Shown: in pieces, positions 1 to 7,870 of the stretch | Position numbering within the stretch: the stretch's first letter is position 1 | How the letters are laid out: every line of letters starts with the position of its first letter | Assembly (NCBI RefSeq): GCF_004402495.1 | Contig: NZ_SOFH01000016.1 | Location: forward strand, 1-64,000 | Direction: 5' to 3' | Length of the DNA: 64,000 nucleotides | DNA from: Cryobacterium sp. HLT2-28 | Lineage (GTDB): Bacteria; Actinomycetota; Actinomycetes; Actinomycetales; Microbacteriaceae | The notes under the pieces: model-generated | What the model saw: only the letters and a program-made list of their open reading frames with translations | The model's database searches: none | What the model was told of the DNA's origin: nothing | Translations under genes and position numbers: made by a program

Positions 1-245
1 CTGAGCAGCCCGAACGCGATCCCGTCCAGGGCCGCGGCTACGGCCTCCCGCGCCCGCCCGATCCGTTGCGCCGGCCCGGCGCCGTCCGGATCAGGCCCGA
101 CCGGAACAGGCCCGGCCGGAACAGACCCGTCCGAAACAGACCCGGCCGGGGCGCCAGTCGACTCCGAGCCGGTCAGGCCGAACGCTGACCGATTCGCCGC
201 CCCTGCCGGGGCGGCCTGTGACTGCGGATCCGAGGCTCCTGCCAT
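1..245 (-). CDS. Unidentified protein, 5' part (runs off the left edge)
   Basis: Only the first 81 codons are present, so the family cannot be named. The start is the ATG at 245-243. It was chosen because a -10-like TACACT (252-257 on the minus strand) ends six bases upstream, the spacing of a leaderless transcript, and a palindrome sits directly behind it. Residues 1-55 are low-complexity (Ala, Gly, Ser, Pro) and carry degenerate five-residue units such as GPVPV, GPVPA and GSVSD, encoded by a 15-bp tandem repeat. More ordered sequence (RIGRAREAVAAALDG) begins near residue 60. The VOC gene lies 111 bp upstream on the same strand, but this gene seems to have its own promoter. Function unknown. 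Confidence 0.6.
   Translation of the reverse strand, partial: MAGASDPQSQAAPAGAANRSAFGLTGSESTGAPAGSVSDGSVPAGPVPVGPDPDGAGPAQRIGRAREAVAAALDGIAFGLL
92..151. repeat. 15-bp tandem repeat, four copies, inside the partial gene
   Basis: Four head-to-tail 15-bp units start at 92, 107, 122 and 137 (pattern CAGRCCCGNCCGRAA) and differ from each other at a few positions. The unit is a multiple of three, so changes in copy number would lengthen or shorten the Pro/Gly/Val linker of the partial gene without shifting its frame. Confidence 0.85.
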
Positions 246-270
246 GTCACCAGTGTACGCCGAATCGAAC

Positions 271-288
271 ACAAAGTTGAGACTTTGT
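271..288. promoter_or_regulatory. Palindromic operator candidate upstream of the partial gene
   Basis: ACAAAGT (271-277) and ACTTTGT (282-288) form a perfect inverted repeat with a 4-bp spacer. It overlaps the -35 region of the minus-strand promoter whose -10 is TACACT (252-257). A repressor bound here would block the downstream gene. The arms resemble sites used by several repressor families, so the cognate protein is not identified. Confidence 0.5.
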
Positions 289-356
289 CATAAAAATGTC
301 TTCAGAAATCGAGACAATGTTCGAATTAGTGCGTTCAAGCGGTGGTGGCGGGCGCG

Positions 357-824
357 TCAGGCCGATGCGGCCTTCGACGGGGCGTCGCCCTCGTCGGCCA
401 GCGATTCGGAGAATCGGACGAGGTAGCCGTCCGGGTCCTGGACCAGGAACTGGGACACCCCGGCTCTGGTGTCTCCCGTTCGGTACCACGTCGTTTCCGG
501 GGCCAGGAAGAGCGGCCAGCCCGCCGCCGCGAGGCGATCGACCAGGGGCGCTATCGCCGGAACCGCAACCTGGAAGTTCACGCCGCGGCCGAGGGGCCGG
601 TCCAGGGAGCCCGTGACCCAGTCGCGGCCGATCCCGATTTGGTCGAGCATGAGGTGCGCCGTCCCGCAGCAGAGGTAGGCGAATCCGTCCTCCGGCCGGT
701 CGTAGAGCACCTCGAACCCGCAGAGCGTCACCCAGAACCCGAGGCTGGCCGCGAGGTCGCCGACCATCAGTTCCGGCACGAGGCCGGGGAATTCCCTGAT
801 GCTTCGTTCCGTCTCGTTGTCCAT
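357..824 (-). CDS. VOC-family (glyoxalase/bleomycin-resistance-like) protein
   Basis: The 155-residue product fits the two-module beta-alpha-beta-beta-beta fold of the vicinal oxygen chelate family. The first module has LVPELMVGDLAASLGFW near residue 15. The second ends with the usual QDPDGYLVRF (about 130-140), where the acidic or aromatic metal or substrate ligands normally sit. Small single-domain members bind bleomycin-type drugs or act as dioxygenases or lyases; nothing here fixes the substrate. The start at 824 is supported by a -10-like CATACT seven bases upstream, suggesting leaderless expression. The C-terminus carries about 12 extra residues of low complexity. No neighbour suggests a pathway. 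Confidence 0.85.
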   Translation of the reverse strand: MDNETERSIREFPGLVPELMVGDLAASLGFWVTLCGFEVLYDRPEDGFAYLCCGTAHLMLDQIGIGRDWVTGSLDRPLGRGVNFQVAVPAIAPLVDRLAAAGWPLFLAPETTWYRTGDTRAGVSQFLVQDPDGYLVRFSESLADEGDAPSKAASA

Positions 825-997
825 GCCTCCCAGTATGGTGGCGGGCGATGGACCAGCGGTCGGGTTCGACGTCGAACCGCGTCAGGCCCGGTTGTCGTCG
901 AGCTCGAACACCTTCAACAGCTCGGCGATCGCCGTCGCGCGCTCCTCGCCGCCCGCCTCGAACATGGCCGTCACGTGGCTGCAGGGCAGCCCAGTTC

Positions 998-1021
998 CCG
1001 GTACCCCCTGTGGGGTACCGG
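998..1021. promoter_or_regulatory. 10-bp inverted repeat upstream of the DUF2207 gene (operator candidate)
   Basis: CCGGTACCCC (998-1007) and GGGGTACCGG (1012-1021) are perfect inverted arms around a 4-bp centre. The core TACCC-C-N-GGGTA resembles the pseudo-palindromes bound by CsoR/RcnR-type metal sensors, but no such regulator is in the window. The element lies about 24 bp upstream of the -10-like TAGAGT (1045-1050) of the following gene, so it covers the -35 region. The rest of 825-1057 holds no convincing gene. Confidence 0.45.
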
Positions 1022-1057
1022 CAAATCGGTCGGGGCGCCCTGAGTAGAGTTGGGGGC

Positions 1058-3007
1058 ATGCGTCGACTGGTTCGCCTTCTCCTGTCCGGTTCACTGGTGG
1101 TCGCGGTGTCGCTCGGGGCGCTCGTGCTGCTCGGGGGGACGGCCTCATCACCGGCCAGCGCATCGGCGGCAGGAATGACGACCGCCGCGCAACCGGTGGC
1201 AGCGCCCGGCATCGTCCGCTCCGGCACCGACGATTTCACCTTCGACTCCTGGCGCTCCGAGTTCCGGCTCGGCCTCACCGCGGACGGCCACTCCAGCCTC
1301 ACCACCACCGAGACGATCGTGGCACGGTTCCCGGACATCGACCAGAACCACGGCATCCGTCGCGCCATCCCCACCCACTACGACGGCCACCCGACCGGGC
1401 TCACCCTGGTCGGCGTCACCGACGAGAACGGCACACCCCGGGCTTTCGAGAGCGAGACCACCAGCGACAACGGGCCCGAGTTCCTCACCGTGACGATCGC
1501 GGCCGACGACTTCGTGCACGGCGCGCAGACCTACGTGATCACCTACCGCCAGATCGACGTCACCCTCGTTCCCGACAACGCGAACGACGAGGAGTTCTAC
1601 TGGGAGGTCAACGGCACAGGCTGGAACCAGCCGTTCGGCGACGTTTCGGCCACGCTGACCGTGGCCGACGCGCTCGTGCCCCGGCTCGCCGGCCGGACGG
1701 ACTGCTACCAGGGCGGCATCGACTCCTCCGCTGCCTGCGCCGGCCTGACCGGTTCGGCCGACGGCAGCCAGGTCACGGCAACCGCCGGAGCCCTCGGCCC
1801 GCACGAGGGGCTCACCATGGTGGTCGCGTTCGAACCCGGCACCTTCGTGCCCCGGGACTCGTCCTTCACGGCGAACCCGTTCCCGAGCATCGGCCTCGGT
1901 GCGGCCCTGATCGGCCTGATCGGGGCGATCATCGCCTCCGTGCAGCGGGCCACCCGCTGGCGCAGCGCTCCGGGTCGCCCCACCATCATCGCCGAGTACC
2001 TCCCGCCGAAGGGGGTCAACCTGCTCCAGGCCGGCGACGTGTCAGCGGCGTCCGCCAAGGCCATGGCCGCCCAGTTCCTCTCCTTCGCCGTGCGCGGCAA
2101 CGTGCGGGTGCTCGAGGGTGACGGCAAGAAGCACTACCTGCTCGAGCTGCGGCACTCCCGCAGTCTCGACCAGACCGAGCACGCGGTGCTCGCCAAGCTC
2201 TTCCCCGGCCTCGCCCCCGGCACGCTGCGCGACCTGAAGGCGAAGGACACGGGGCTGGCGACCGCGCTCCTGGCCGAACAGCGCTCCAACCGCAAACGGA
2301 TGCTCAGTGACGGCCTCCGGGAACACAAGGGCGGCTCGACCCGCCGCCGGCTGCTGTTCGCGGCCGTGGCCAGCGCCGTGATCGCGGTCGTCGCGAGCAT
2401 CATCGGCCTGGTCGCCGAGATCGGCGGAGGCTGGCCGGCCCTGGTGCTCGTGCTGGGCATCCTCTTCGCCGTGGTCACGATGATCATGGCCGGGAGCGTG
2501 CGGCCGCTCACCGCGGCCGGCTCCGAGCTGCGCGACTACCTCACGGGCGTCAAACTCTACATCGGCGTGGCCGAAGCCGACCGGCTGCGTGTTCTGCAGA
2601 GCCCGGTCGGCGCCCTCCGGTCGCCGTACCGGCCCGACCCGGCCGAGGTGCTGGCCGACGCCGGGCTCGACCCGACCGGCCTGCCAGCCGGCGCGATGGA
2701 TCCGAACCGGCCGTTGCAGGTGCTGAAACTCTACGAACGGCTGCTGCCCTACGCCGTGCTGTTCGGCCAGGAGAAGGAGTGGTCCGGCGTGCTCGGTGAG
2801 TACTACACGCAGAGCGGCACCCAGCCGGACTGGTACGCCGGAAGCGCCGGCTTCAACGCCGGTTACTTCGCGGCGGGCATCAGCTCGTTCGCGAGTTCCA
2901 CCTCGGCCGCCTGGTCGGGAACGGCGTCCAGCTCGTCCAGCTCGGGCGGAGGAGGCGGGGGTTCCGTCGGCGGGGGCGGCGGCGGCGGCGGGGGAGGGGG
3001 CGTCTGA
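1058..3007 (+). CDS. DUF2207 domain membrane protein with Gly-rich tail
   Basis: The 649-residue protein starts with a signal sequence (MRRLVRLLLSG..., hydrophobic to about residue 30, then small residues). An extracytoplasmic DUF2207 region follows (about 60-260, with FDSWRSEFRL and an alternating beta pattern). A membrane helix lies near 270-295, a soluble segment comes next, and a helical pair sits at about 430-485. The last 30 residues are Ser/Gly-rich and end in a run of glycines, a typical ending for this family. Function is unknown for the family; it is predicted to be a membrane-anchored surface or assembly protein. The start at 1058 is chosen for the signal peptide and for TAGAGT seven bases upstream. 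It overlaps the next gene by one base (TGATG), so the two are translationally coupled. Confidence 0.88.
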   Translation: MRRLVRLLLSGSLVVAVSLGALVLLGGTASSPASASAAGMTTAAQPVAAPGIVRSGTDDFTFDSWRSEFRLGLTADGHSSLTTTETIVARFPDIDQNHGIRRAIPTHYDGHPTGLTLVGVTDENGTPRAFESETTSDNGPEFLTVTIAADDFVHGAQTYVITYRQIDVTLVPDNANDEEFYWEVNGTGWNQPFGDVSATLTVADALVPRLAGRTDCYQGGIDSSAACAGLTGSADGSQVTATAGALGPHEGLTMVVAFEPGTFVPRDSSFTANPFPSIGLGAALIGLIGAIIASVQRATRWRSAPGRPTIIAEYLPPKGVNLLQAGDVSAASAKAMAAQFLSFAVRGNVRVLEGDGKKHYLLELRHSRSLDQTEHAVLAKLFPGLAPGTLRDLKAKDTGLATALLAEQRSNRKRMLSDGLREHKGGSTRRRLLFAAVASAVIAVVASIIGLVAEIGGGWPALVLVLGILFAVVTMIMAGSVRPLTAAGSELRDYLTGVKLYIGVAEADRLRVLQSPVGALRSPYRPDPAEVLADAGLDPTGLPAGAMDPNRPLQVLKLYERLLPYAVLFGQEKEWSGVLGEYYTQSGTQPDWYAGSAGFNAGYFAAGISSFASSTSAAWSGTASSSSSSGGGGGGSVGGGGGGGGGGGV

Positions 3008-3360
3008 TGGGTACTCCCGTTGCTCCCACCTTCACCCGGTCCGCGCTCGCACCCGGCCTGCTCGGCGCCATGGCGCTGCTCGGCGGCCTCGCCCTGCTCG
3101 ATTCGCCCGGCTACATCGTCATCCGCTACGCCGTGAGCATCCTGGCGCTGATCGTCTGCGTCTTCGCCTGGCAGGCACGGTCCTGGTGGTGGCTGCTGCT
3201 GCTCGGCCCGATCGCCGTGCTCTGGAACCCGGTCTTCGTGATCGCGCTGCACGGGCAGGGCTGGGTGTCCGCCCAATTCGCGGCCGCGCTGGCCTTCATC
3301 GTCGCCGGCGTGCTCACCAAGGTGCCGGTGCAGCGGGCCGGTGGTGCGGGCGTAGACTGA
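3007..3360 (+). CDS. Small four-helix membrane protein (DUF6804-like)
   Basis: A 117-residue, very hydrophobic protein with four predicted membrane segments (about 15-30, 36-54, 58-80 and 87-105) and a short polar end. A Trp-rich turn (ARSWWWLLLLG) near residue 58 is its most recognisable feature and fits the small DUF6804-type families. The ATG shares its A with the stop codon of the DUF2207 gene, so it is the second gene of a two-gene operon and probably works with that protein in the membrane. No catalytic motif is visible. Confidence 0.75.
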   Translation: MGTPVAPTFTRSALAPGLLGAMALLGGLALLDSPGYIVIRYAVSILALIVCVFAWQARSWWWLLLLGPIAVLWNPVFVIALHGQGWVSAQFAAALAFIVAGVLTKVPVQRAGGAGVD

Positions 3361-3545
3361 ATCAGCGCCTTGAAAGCCCGGCCACCGTCTTGACCGTGCC
3401 GCTCCCCGAAAAACGTGGGCTGCACGAATATGGTTGACGCGGTGTTCGATTCAGGGTTCGGCGTATCGATCGCACCGGCATCCACGGATGCCGCAACACG
3501 ACGAGCGCGGCTCCGTCTGCCGTGCTGCTGTGAAGTTGGAGAAGA

Positions 3546-5726
3546 ATGGCATACACCCGCCACCAGGCCGCAGGTTCGAACAACCGTGCCGCGGCCGGAG
3601 GCCGCGCCAGGCAGCGGCCCCGTTCCCGCGACGACGACGCGCCCATCATCCCCATCCTCGCCCGCAAGGTGCGCGAGGTGGAGGCGAAGGCGCAGACCGG
3701 TGGCAAGCTCGGCCCGACCAACCGCACCAAGTACCAGGTCATCGCCCTGCTCATGCGCGAGGAGCGCGCCAGGGTCAAGGCCGACAAGGAACTCACCGAC
3801 GCGAACCGGGCTGAACTGCTCAAACGCCTCGACGGCATCGCCCAGATCCTCGCGAAGACGGCCGCCCGCGACACCAGCCTGATCACCCTGCTCGAACCCG
3901 ACGCCGGTGTCTCCACCGTCGCGCAGCGGTTCCGCCGTGACTGGCTGCTCGAATCCGGGGCCGAGCTCAGCCCCGACGAACTCATCATCACCCGCGAACC
4001 GGAGGCCAAGCCCGAGGTCGCCGAGAACCAGGTCGTCCCGCAGTCGGTGAAGGCCCGCCAGCTCGCGAACCCGTTCCTGGCCCCCGACTTCAGCGCGGCC
4101 CAGGCCCGCCCCGTCGTCTCCGCCCGCCGGCTCGCGAACTGGGACCTGATCGGCCCGTTGTTCAAATCGTTCGAGTACGGGTCCGGCGGCCAGGCCGCCA
4201 GCATGGACCTGCCGGAGGCACCCAAGGTCGACCGGCTGTCACCTCCCGGGATGGAGCTGATGCGTCACCAGGCCCGGTTCGTGGAGAACGCGCGTCTCGG
4301 CCACCGCAGCTACCTGCTCGCCGACGAGCCGGGGCTCGGGAAGACGGCGCAGAGCCTGCTCGCGGCATCCGTCGCCGGCGCCTACCCGCTGCTGGCCATC
4401 GTGCCCAACGTGGTCAAGATGAACTGGGTGCGCGAAGTCGAAATGTGGACCCCGCACCGCCGGGCCACCGTCATCCACGGTGACGGCCAGACCCTCGACG
4501 CGTTCGCCGACGTCGTCATCGTCAACTACGACGTGCTCGACCGGCACCGCACCTGGCTCGGCACGCTCGGCTTCAAGGGCATGGTCGTCGACGAGGCCCA
4601 CTTCATCAAGAACCTGCAATCCCAGCGGTCCAAGCACGTGCTGGCCCTGGCCGAGCAGATCCGCCGCCGCACCCCGGGCGGGAATCCGCTCCTGATGGCG
4701 CTGACCGGAACGCCGCTGATCAACGACGTCGACGACTTCCGCGCGATCTGGCAGTTCCTCGGCTGGATCGACGGCGACAAGCCCACCCCGAAGCTCATGC
4801 AGCGGCTCGAAGCGACCGGGCTGACCCCCGCCGACCCCGGCTTCTACGCCGAGGCGCGCGCCGCCGTGATCGACATGGGTATCGTGCGCCGCCGCAAGAT
4901 CGACGTCGCCGCCGACCTGCCGGCCAAGCGGATCGCCGACCTCCCGGTCGAACTCGACGACGACCTGGGCCGGTCCATCCGCCAGGCCGAGCGCGAACTC
5001 GCCGCCCGCCTGGTCACCCGGTACAACGGCCTCGTCGCCGCCCGGCACCCGGGCGAGAAGTACCCCGTGCTCACCGAGGAGCAGCGTGCCGCGTTCATCC
5101 GCGCCGTCGCCCACGCCGAACTCGAGGAATCCAAGGGCCAGACCACGGGGGAGAACGTCTTCACCATGGTGCGCAAGATCGGCCAGGCCAAGGCCGGCCT
5201 CGCCGCGGACTACACGGTCCAGCTCGCGCACTCGGTGGGCAAGGTCGTGTTCTTCGCCAAGCACATCGACGTTATGGACGCCGCCGAGGACATCTTCGCC
5301 AAGCGCGGCCTGCGCTCCGTCTCACTGCGCGGCGACCAGACGGCCCTGGCCCGCCAGGCCGCGATCGACTCGTTCAACAACGACCCGGGCGTCGCCGTCG
5401 TGGTCTGCTCCCTCTCCGCGGCCGGCGTCGGCGTCAACCTGCAGGCCGCGTCGAACGTCGTGCTCGCCGAGCTCAGCTGGACCGCCGCCGAACAGACGCA
5501 GGCCATCGACCGGGTGCACCGGATCGGCCAGGACGAACCCGTCACCGCGTGGCGGATCATCGCCGCCCACACCATCGACGCTCGCATCGCCGAACTGATC
5601 GGCAGCAAGCAGGGCCTCGCGGCCCGCGCGCTCGACGGGGCGGAGGACGAGATATCGTCCGCCGACTCCGTTCAGGCCAGCGCATTGATCTATCTGCTCA
5701 CCCAGGCACTTGACGGGGAGTTGTAG
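3546..5726 (+). CDS. SNF2-family DEAD/DEAH-box helicase-like ATPase
   Basis: A 726-residue protein. Residues 1-150 are a basic, helical N-terminus without a recognised domain. The SNF2 ATPase core follows: Walker A-like DEPGLGKT at about 260-267, VVDEAHFIKN (DEAH box) at about 347-356, and LTGTPLIND near 385. The C-terminal helicase lobe has AGVGVNLQAAS (about 626) and the closing IDRVHRIGQ motif with its arginine finger. The organisation is closest to small SMARCAL1/HepA-like annealing helicases, which remodel DNA-protein complexes using ATP. The start ATG follows GGAG (3538-3541). The 185-bp gap upstream contains a short palindrome, GGCATCC/GGATGCC (3477-3492). Target substrate unknown. Confidence 0.88.
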   Translation: MAYTRHQAAGSNNRAAAGGRARQRPRSRDDDAPIIPILARKVREVEAKAQTGGKLGPTNRTKYQVIALLMREERARVKADKELTDANRAELLKRLDGIAQILAKTAARDTSLITLLEPDAGVSTVAQRFRRDWLLESGAELSPDELIITREPEAKPEVAENQVVPQSVKARQLANPFLAPDFSAAQARPVVSARRLANWDLIGPLFKSFEYGSGGQAASMDLPEAPKVDRLSPPGMELMRHQARFVENARLGHRSYLLADEPGLGKTAQSLLAASVAGAYPLLAIVPNVVKMNWVREVEMWTPHRRATVIHGDGQTLDAFADVVIVNYDVLDRHRTWLGTLGFKGMVVDEAHFIKNLQSQRSKHVLALAEQIRRRTPGGNPLLMALTGTPLINDVDDFRAIWQFLGWIDGDKPTPKLMQRLEATGLTPADPGFYAEARAAVIDMGIVRRRKIDVAADLPAKRIADLPVELDDDLGRSIRQAERELAARLVTRYNGLVAARHPGEKYPVLTEEQRAAFIRAVAHAELEESKGQTTGENVFTMVRKIGQAKAGLAADYTVQLAHSVGKVVFFAKHIDVMDAAEDIFAKRGLRSVSLRGDQTALARQAAIDSFNNDPGVAVVVCSLSAAGVGVNLQAASNVVLAELSWTAAEQTQAIDRVHRIGQDEPVTAWRIIAAHTIDARIAELIGSKQGLAARALDGAEDEISSADSVQASALIYLLTQALDGEL

Positions 5727-5834
5727 GAGCGCCCCTCACCGGCGTTGATTTGAATCCGGGCCCATTACGGGACCATCATTAGGAGGCGGTGAAGGCGCCG
5801 ACATGGTTAATCGTGCATGAAGGAGCTGTCACAA

Positions 5835-6863
5835 ATGAAAATTGGTATCCTCACCAGCGGTGGAGACTGCCCAGGACTGAACGCCGTTATTCGCGGCTCC
5901 GTCCTTAAAGGCGTTCGCGTTCTCGATGCCGAATTCGTCGGTATTCGGAACGGCTGGAAAGGCCTGGTAGAAGGCGACTTTATGACCCTGGACCGGCACA
6001 GCGTGCGCGGTCTTTCCCGCCAGGGAGGCACCATCCTCGGCAGCTCCCGCACGAACCCGTTCGAGGGCGATCGCGGCGGCCCCGTTAACATCCAGAAGAC
6101 GATGGACGCAGAGGGCATCGACGCGATCATCGCGATCGGCGGCGAGGGCACCCTCACCGCGGCACGCCGGCTGACGGATGCCGGGATCAAGATCGTCGGC
6201 GTCCCCAAGACGATCGACAACGACCTCGAGGCGACCGACTATTCGTTCGGCTTCAACACCGCCGTGGAAATCGCCACCGAGGCCATCGACCGCCTCCGCA
6301 CCACCGCTGACTCGCACGGCCGCTGCATGATCGTCGAGGTCATGGGCCGCCACGTGGGCTGGATCGCCCTGCACGCCGGCATGGCCGGTGGAGCCCACGC
6401 CATCCTCACCCCCGAGCAGCCGCAGACCATCGACCAGATCTGCGAGTGGGTGCTGCACGTTCGCGACCGCGGCCGCGCACCCGTGCTCGTCGTGTCGGAG
6501 GGCTTCAAGCTCGCCGGCATGGACGAGGCGCTCTCCACCAAGGGCCTCGACGCGTTCAACCGCCCCCGCCTCGGCGGCATCAGCGAAATGATCGCCCCCA
6601 TGGTCGAGGAGCGCACGGGCATCGAAACCCGCGCGACGGTCCTCGGCCACACCCAGCGCGGCGGCGCCCCGTCGGCCTACGACCGGGTGCTCGCCACCCG
6701 CCTCGGCATGGCGGCCGTCGACGCCGTCTACGCCGGCCAGTGGGGCTCCATGGTTTCGCTGCGCGGCACCGACATCGAGATCGTCAGCATCGCCGACGCC
6801 ACCATCGGCCTGAAGACCGTCCCGCAGGCCCGCTACGACGAGGCCGCGGTTCTCTTCGGCTAA
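5835..6863 (+). CDS. pfkA: 6-phosphofructokinase
   Basis: A 342-residue PfkA-type enzyme that phosphorylates fructose-6-phosphate at C1 in glycolysis. Visible motifs are the N-terminal phosphate-binding loop LTSGGDCPGLNAVIRG, GGEGTL near residue 100, the catalytic PKTIDND with Asp as base near 125, EVMGRHVGWIALH near 170, and TQRGG near 270. The ATG at 5835 is preferred over an in-frame ATG at 5817 because AGGAG (5821-5825) is correctly spaced for it. The glycine in GGEG and the lysine in PKTIDND are the combination seen in the long-known mixed ATP/PPi clade, so the phosphoryl donor is probably ATP but is not certain. The gene is monocistronic and ends in a strong hairpin. Confidence 0.93.
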   Translation: MKIGILTSGGDCPGLNAVIRGSVLKGVRVLDAEFVGIRNGWKGLVEGDFMTLDRHSVRGLSRQGGTILGSSRTNPFEGDRGGPVNIQKTMDAEGIDAIIAIGGEGTLTAARRLTDAGIKIVGVPKTIDNDLEATDYSFGFNTAVEIATEAIDRLRTTADSHGRCMIVEVMGRHVGWIALHAGMAGGAHAILTPEQPQTIDQICEWVLHVRDRGRAPVLVVSEGFKLAGMDEALSTKGLDAFNRPRLGGISEMIAPMVEERTGIETRATVLGHTQRGGAPSAYDRVLATRLGMAAVDAVYAGQWGSMVSLRGTDIEIVSIADATIGLKTVPQARYDEAAVLFG

Positions 6864-6876
6864 ACCCGTCCGGATC

Positions 6877-6944
6877 GGAACCGAGGGGTCCCGAACCGTT
6901 CTTCCCGCACGGGGAAGTCCGGTTCGGGACCCCTCGTCGGTTCC
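6877..6944. terminator. Bidirectional terminator hairpin between pfkA and the mycoredoxin gene
   Basis: A long inverted repeat. The left arm, GGAACC-GAGGGGTCCCGAACCG (6877-6898), pairs with the right arm at 6920-6944, which has a 3-base bulge. An inner hairpin is CTTCCC/GGGAAG (6901-6917). It lies between two convergent genes and there is no long T tract on either side. The position and symmetry suggest that it stops transcription from both directions. Confidence 0.7.
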
Positions 6945-6954
6945 CCGCCCGGAG

Positions 6955-7209
6955 TCAGGCCAGTTTGGCCTGCACCTGCGCGAGCGACGGGTTCGTCGCC
7001 GCCGACCCGTCGGGGAAGAGCACGGTCGGCACCGTGCGGTTGCCGCCGTTGAGGCTCATCACGAGCTCTGATGTGCCGTCGACCTCTTCGACGTTCACCT
7101 CGGTGTAGCCGATGCCGACCCGGTCGAGCTGGGACTTCAGGCGAGAGCAGTAGCCGCACCAGGTCGTCGTGAACATGGTGATGGTTCCGGATGCGGGCAC
7201 GAAGTTCAT
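6955..7209 (-). CDS. mrx1: Mycoredoxin (glutaredoxin-like, mycothiol system)
   Basis: An 84-residue thioredoxin-fold protein with the redox motif WCGYC at residues 18-22, the cis-proline TVPTV near 60, and the SLNGGNRTVP stretch typical of actinobacterial Mrx1. Mycoredoxins reduce protein-mycothiol mixed disulfides in the cytosol, with electrons from mycothiol. The ATG is preceded by TAGGCT (7216-7221 on the minus strand) six bases away, which indicates a leaderless transcript. The presence of this gene supports a mycothiol-producing actinobacterial host. Confidence 0.9.
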   Translation of the reverse strand: MNFVPASGTITMFTTTWCGYCSRLKSQLDRVGIGYTEVNVEEVDGTSELVMSLNGGNRTVPTVLFPDGSAATNPSLAQVQAKLA

Positions 7210-7287
7210 CCCCGCAGCCTAACAAGGCCCGGCCCGGGCAACGCTGGGAACCCCGCTCCAGCCCGCCGGCGCCAGTACCATGGGGCC

Positions 7288-7761
7288 ATGGCCCTTCCCC
7301 AGGTGTGCGTCTGCTACCTCACCCGCCGGAGCCCTGACGGGGCTCTCCAGGTGCTGCTCGGCCGAAAAAAGAAGGGCCTGGGCCTCGGCAACATCGTCGG
7401 CCTCGGCGGCAAGCTCGAGCCGGGGGAGACCCCCGTGCAGGCGGCGGTGCGCGAAATCGAGGAGGAGTCCGGGCTGTCCGTCGCGGAGGCCGATCTGTCG
7501 CCCCGCGGAGTGCTGACCTACCTGTTCCCGCACCGGGAGTCCTGGAGCCAGGAGTCCACCGTCTTCGTCTGCGCCCGGTGGGAGGGGATTCCGCGCGAGT
7601 CCGACGAGCTGGATCCCGAGTGGTTCGACGTGGCATCCCTGCCCGTGGACGAGATGTGGGACGACGCCAGGCACTGGCTGCCGGGGGTGCTGTCCGGGAT
7701 CCCGGTGCGGGCCACCTTCACCTTCGGCGAGGACCTCGCATCCGTGGTCGCGCGGAGCTGA
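7288..7761 (+). CDS. Nudix hydrolase (8-oxo-dGTP diphosphatase-like)
   Basis: A 157-residue Nudix protein with a full box: GGKLEPGET (about 48-56), then REIEEESGL (about 63-71), giving G-x5-E-x7-REUxEExGU. The flanking GLGLGNIVGLGG and the C-terminal WFDVASLPVDEMWDDARHWL resemble MTH1/MutT-type enzymes that hydrolyse oxidised purine nucleotides. That is an inference; other nucleoside diphosphate derivatives are possible. The second of two nearby ATGs (7288) is in frame. A TACCAT hexamer at 7276-7281 lies six bases upstream, so expression is probably leaderless. It is divergent from the mycoredoxin gene, whose start is 78 bp away. Confidence 0.88.
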   Translation: MALPQVCVCYLTRRSPDGALQVLLGRKKKGLGLGNIVGLGGKLEPGETPVQAAVREIEEESGLSVAEADLSPRGVLTYLFPHRESWSQESTVFVCARWEGIPRESDELDPEWFDVASLPVDEMWDDARHWLPGVLSGIPVRATFTFGEDLASVVARS

Positions 7762-7762
7762 A

Positions 7763-7791
7763 TTGACCTGCCTGCCTCAGGCTGTCAGGAT
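7763..7791 (+). promoter_or_regulatory. Promoter candidate of the phosphate transporter gene
   Basis: TTGACC (7763-7768) and CAGGAT (7786-7791) are separated by 17 bp and give a sigma70-type promoter with a start near 7798 and a leader of about 75 bases. No clear Pho-box direct repeats are visible. Confidence 0.5.
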
Positions 7792-7870
7792 CAATGGAGA
7801 AGCTTGATCGCACGGCCTCCGCGGGGAAGCGAACGGATTCGGCACTCCCACTTCAACACAGTCAAGAGAG

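Noticed and set aside
882..965. Short minus-strand coding tail before the VOC gene, considered as the end of a CsoR-like regulator next to the CsoR-like palindrome
   Set aside because: Only about 27-35 codons, no Cys/His ligand pattern, and no start signal. Too weak to call a gene or remnant.
5835..6863. Calling the phosphofructokinase strictly PPi-dependent because of Lys in PKTIDND
   Set aside because: The Gly in GGEG is the ATP-type residue. The combination occurs in enzymes that use ATP, so the donor is left open.
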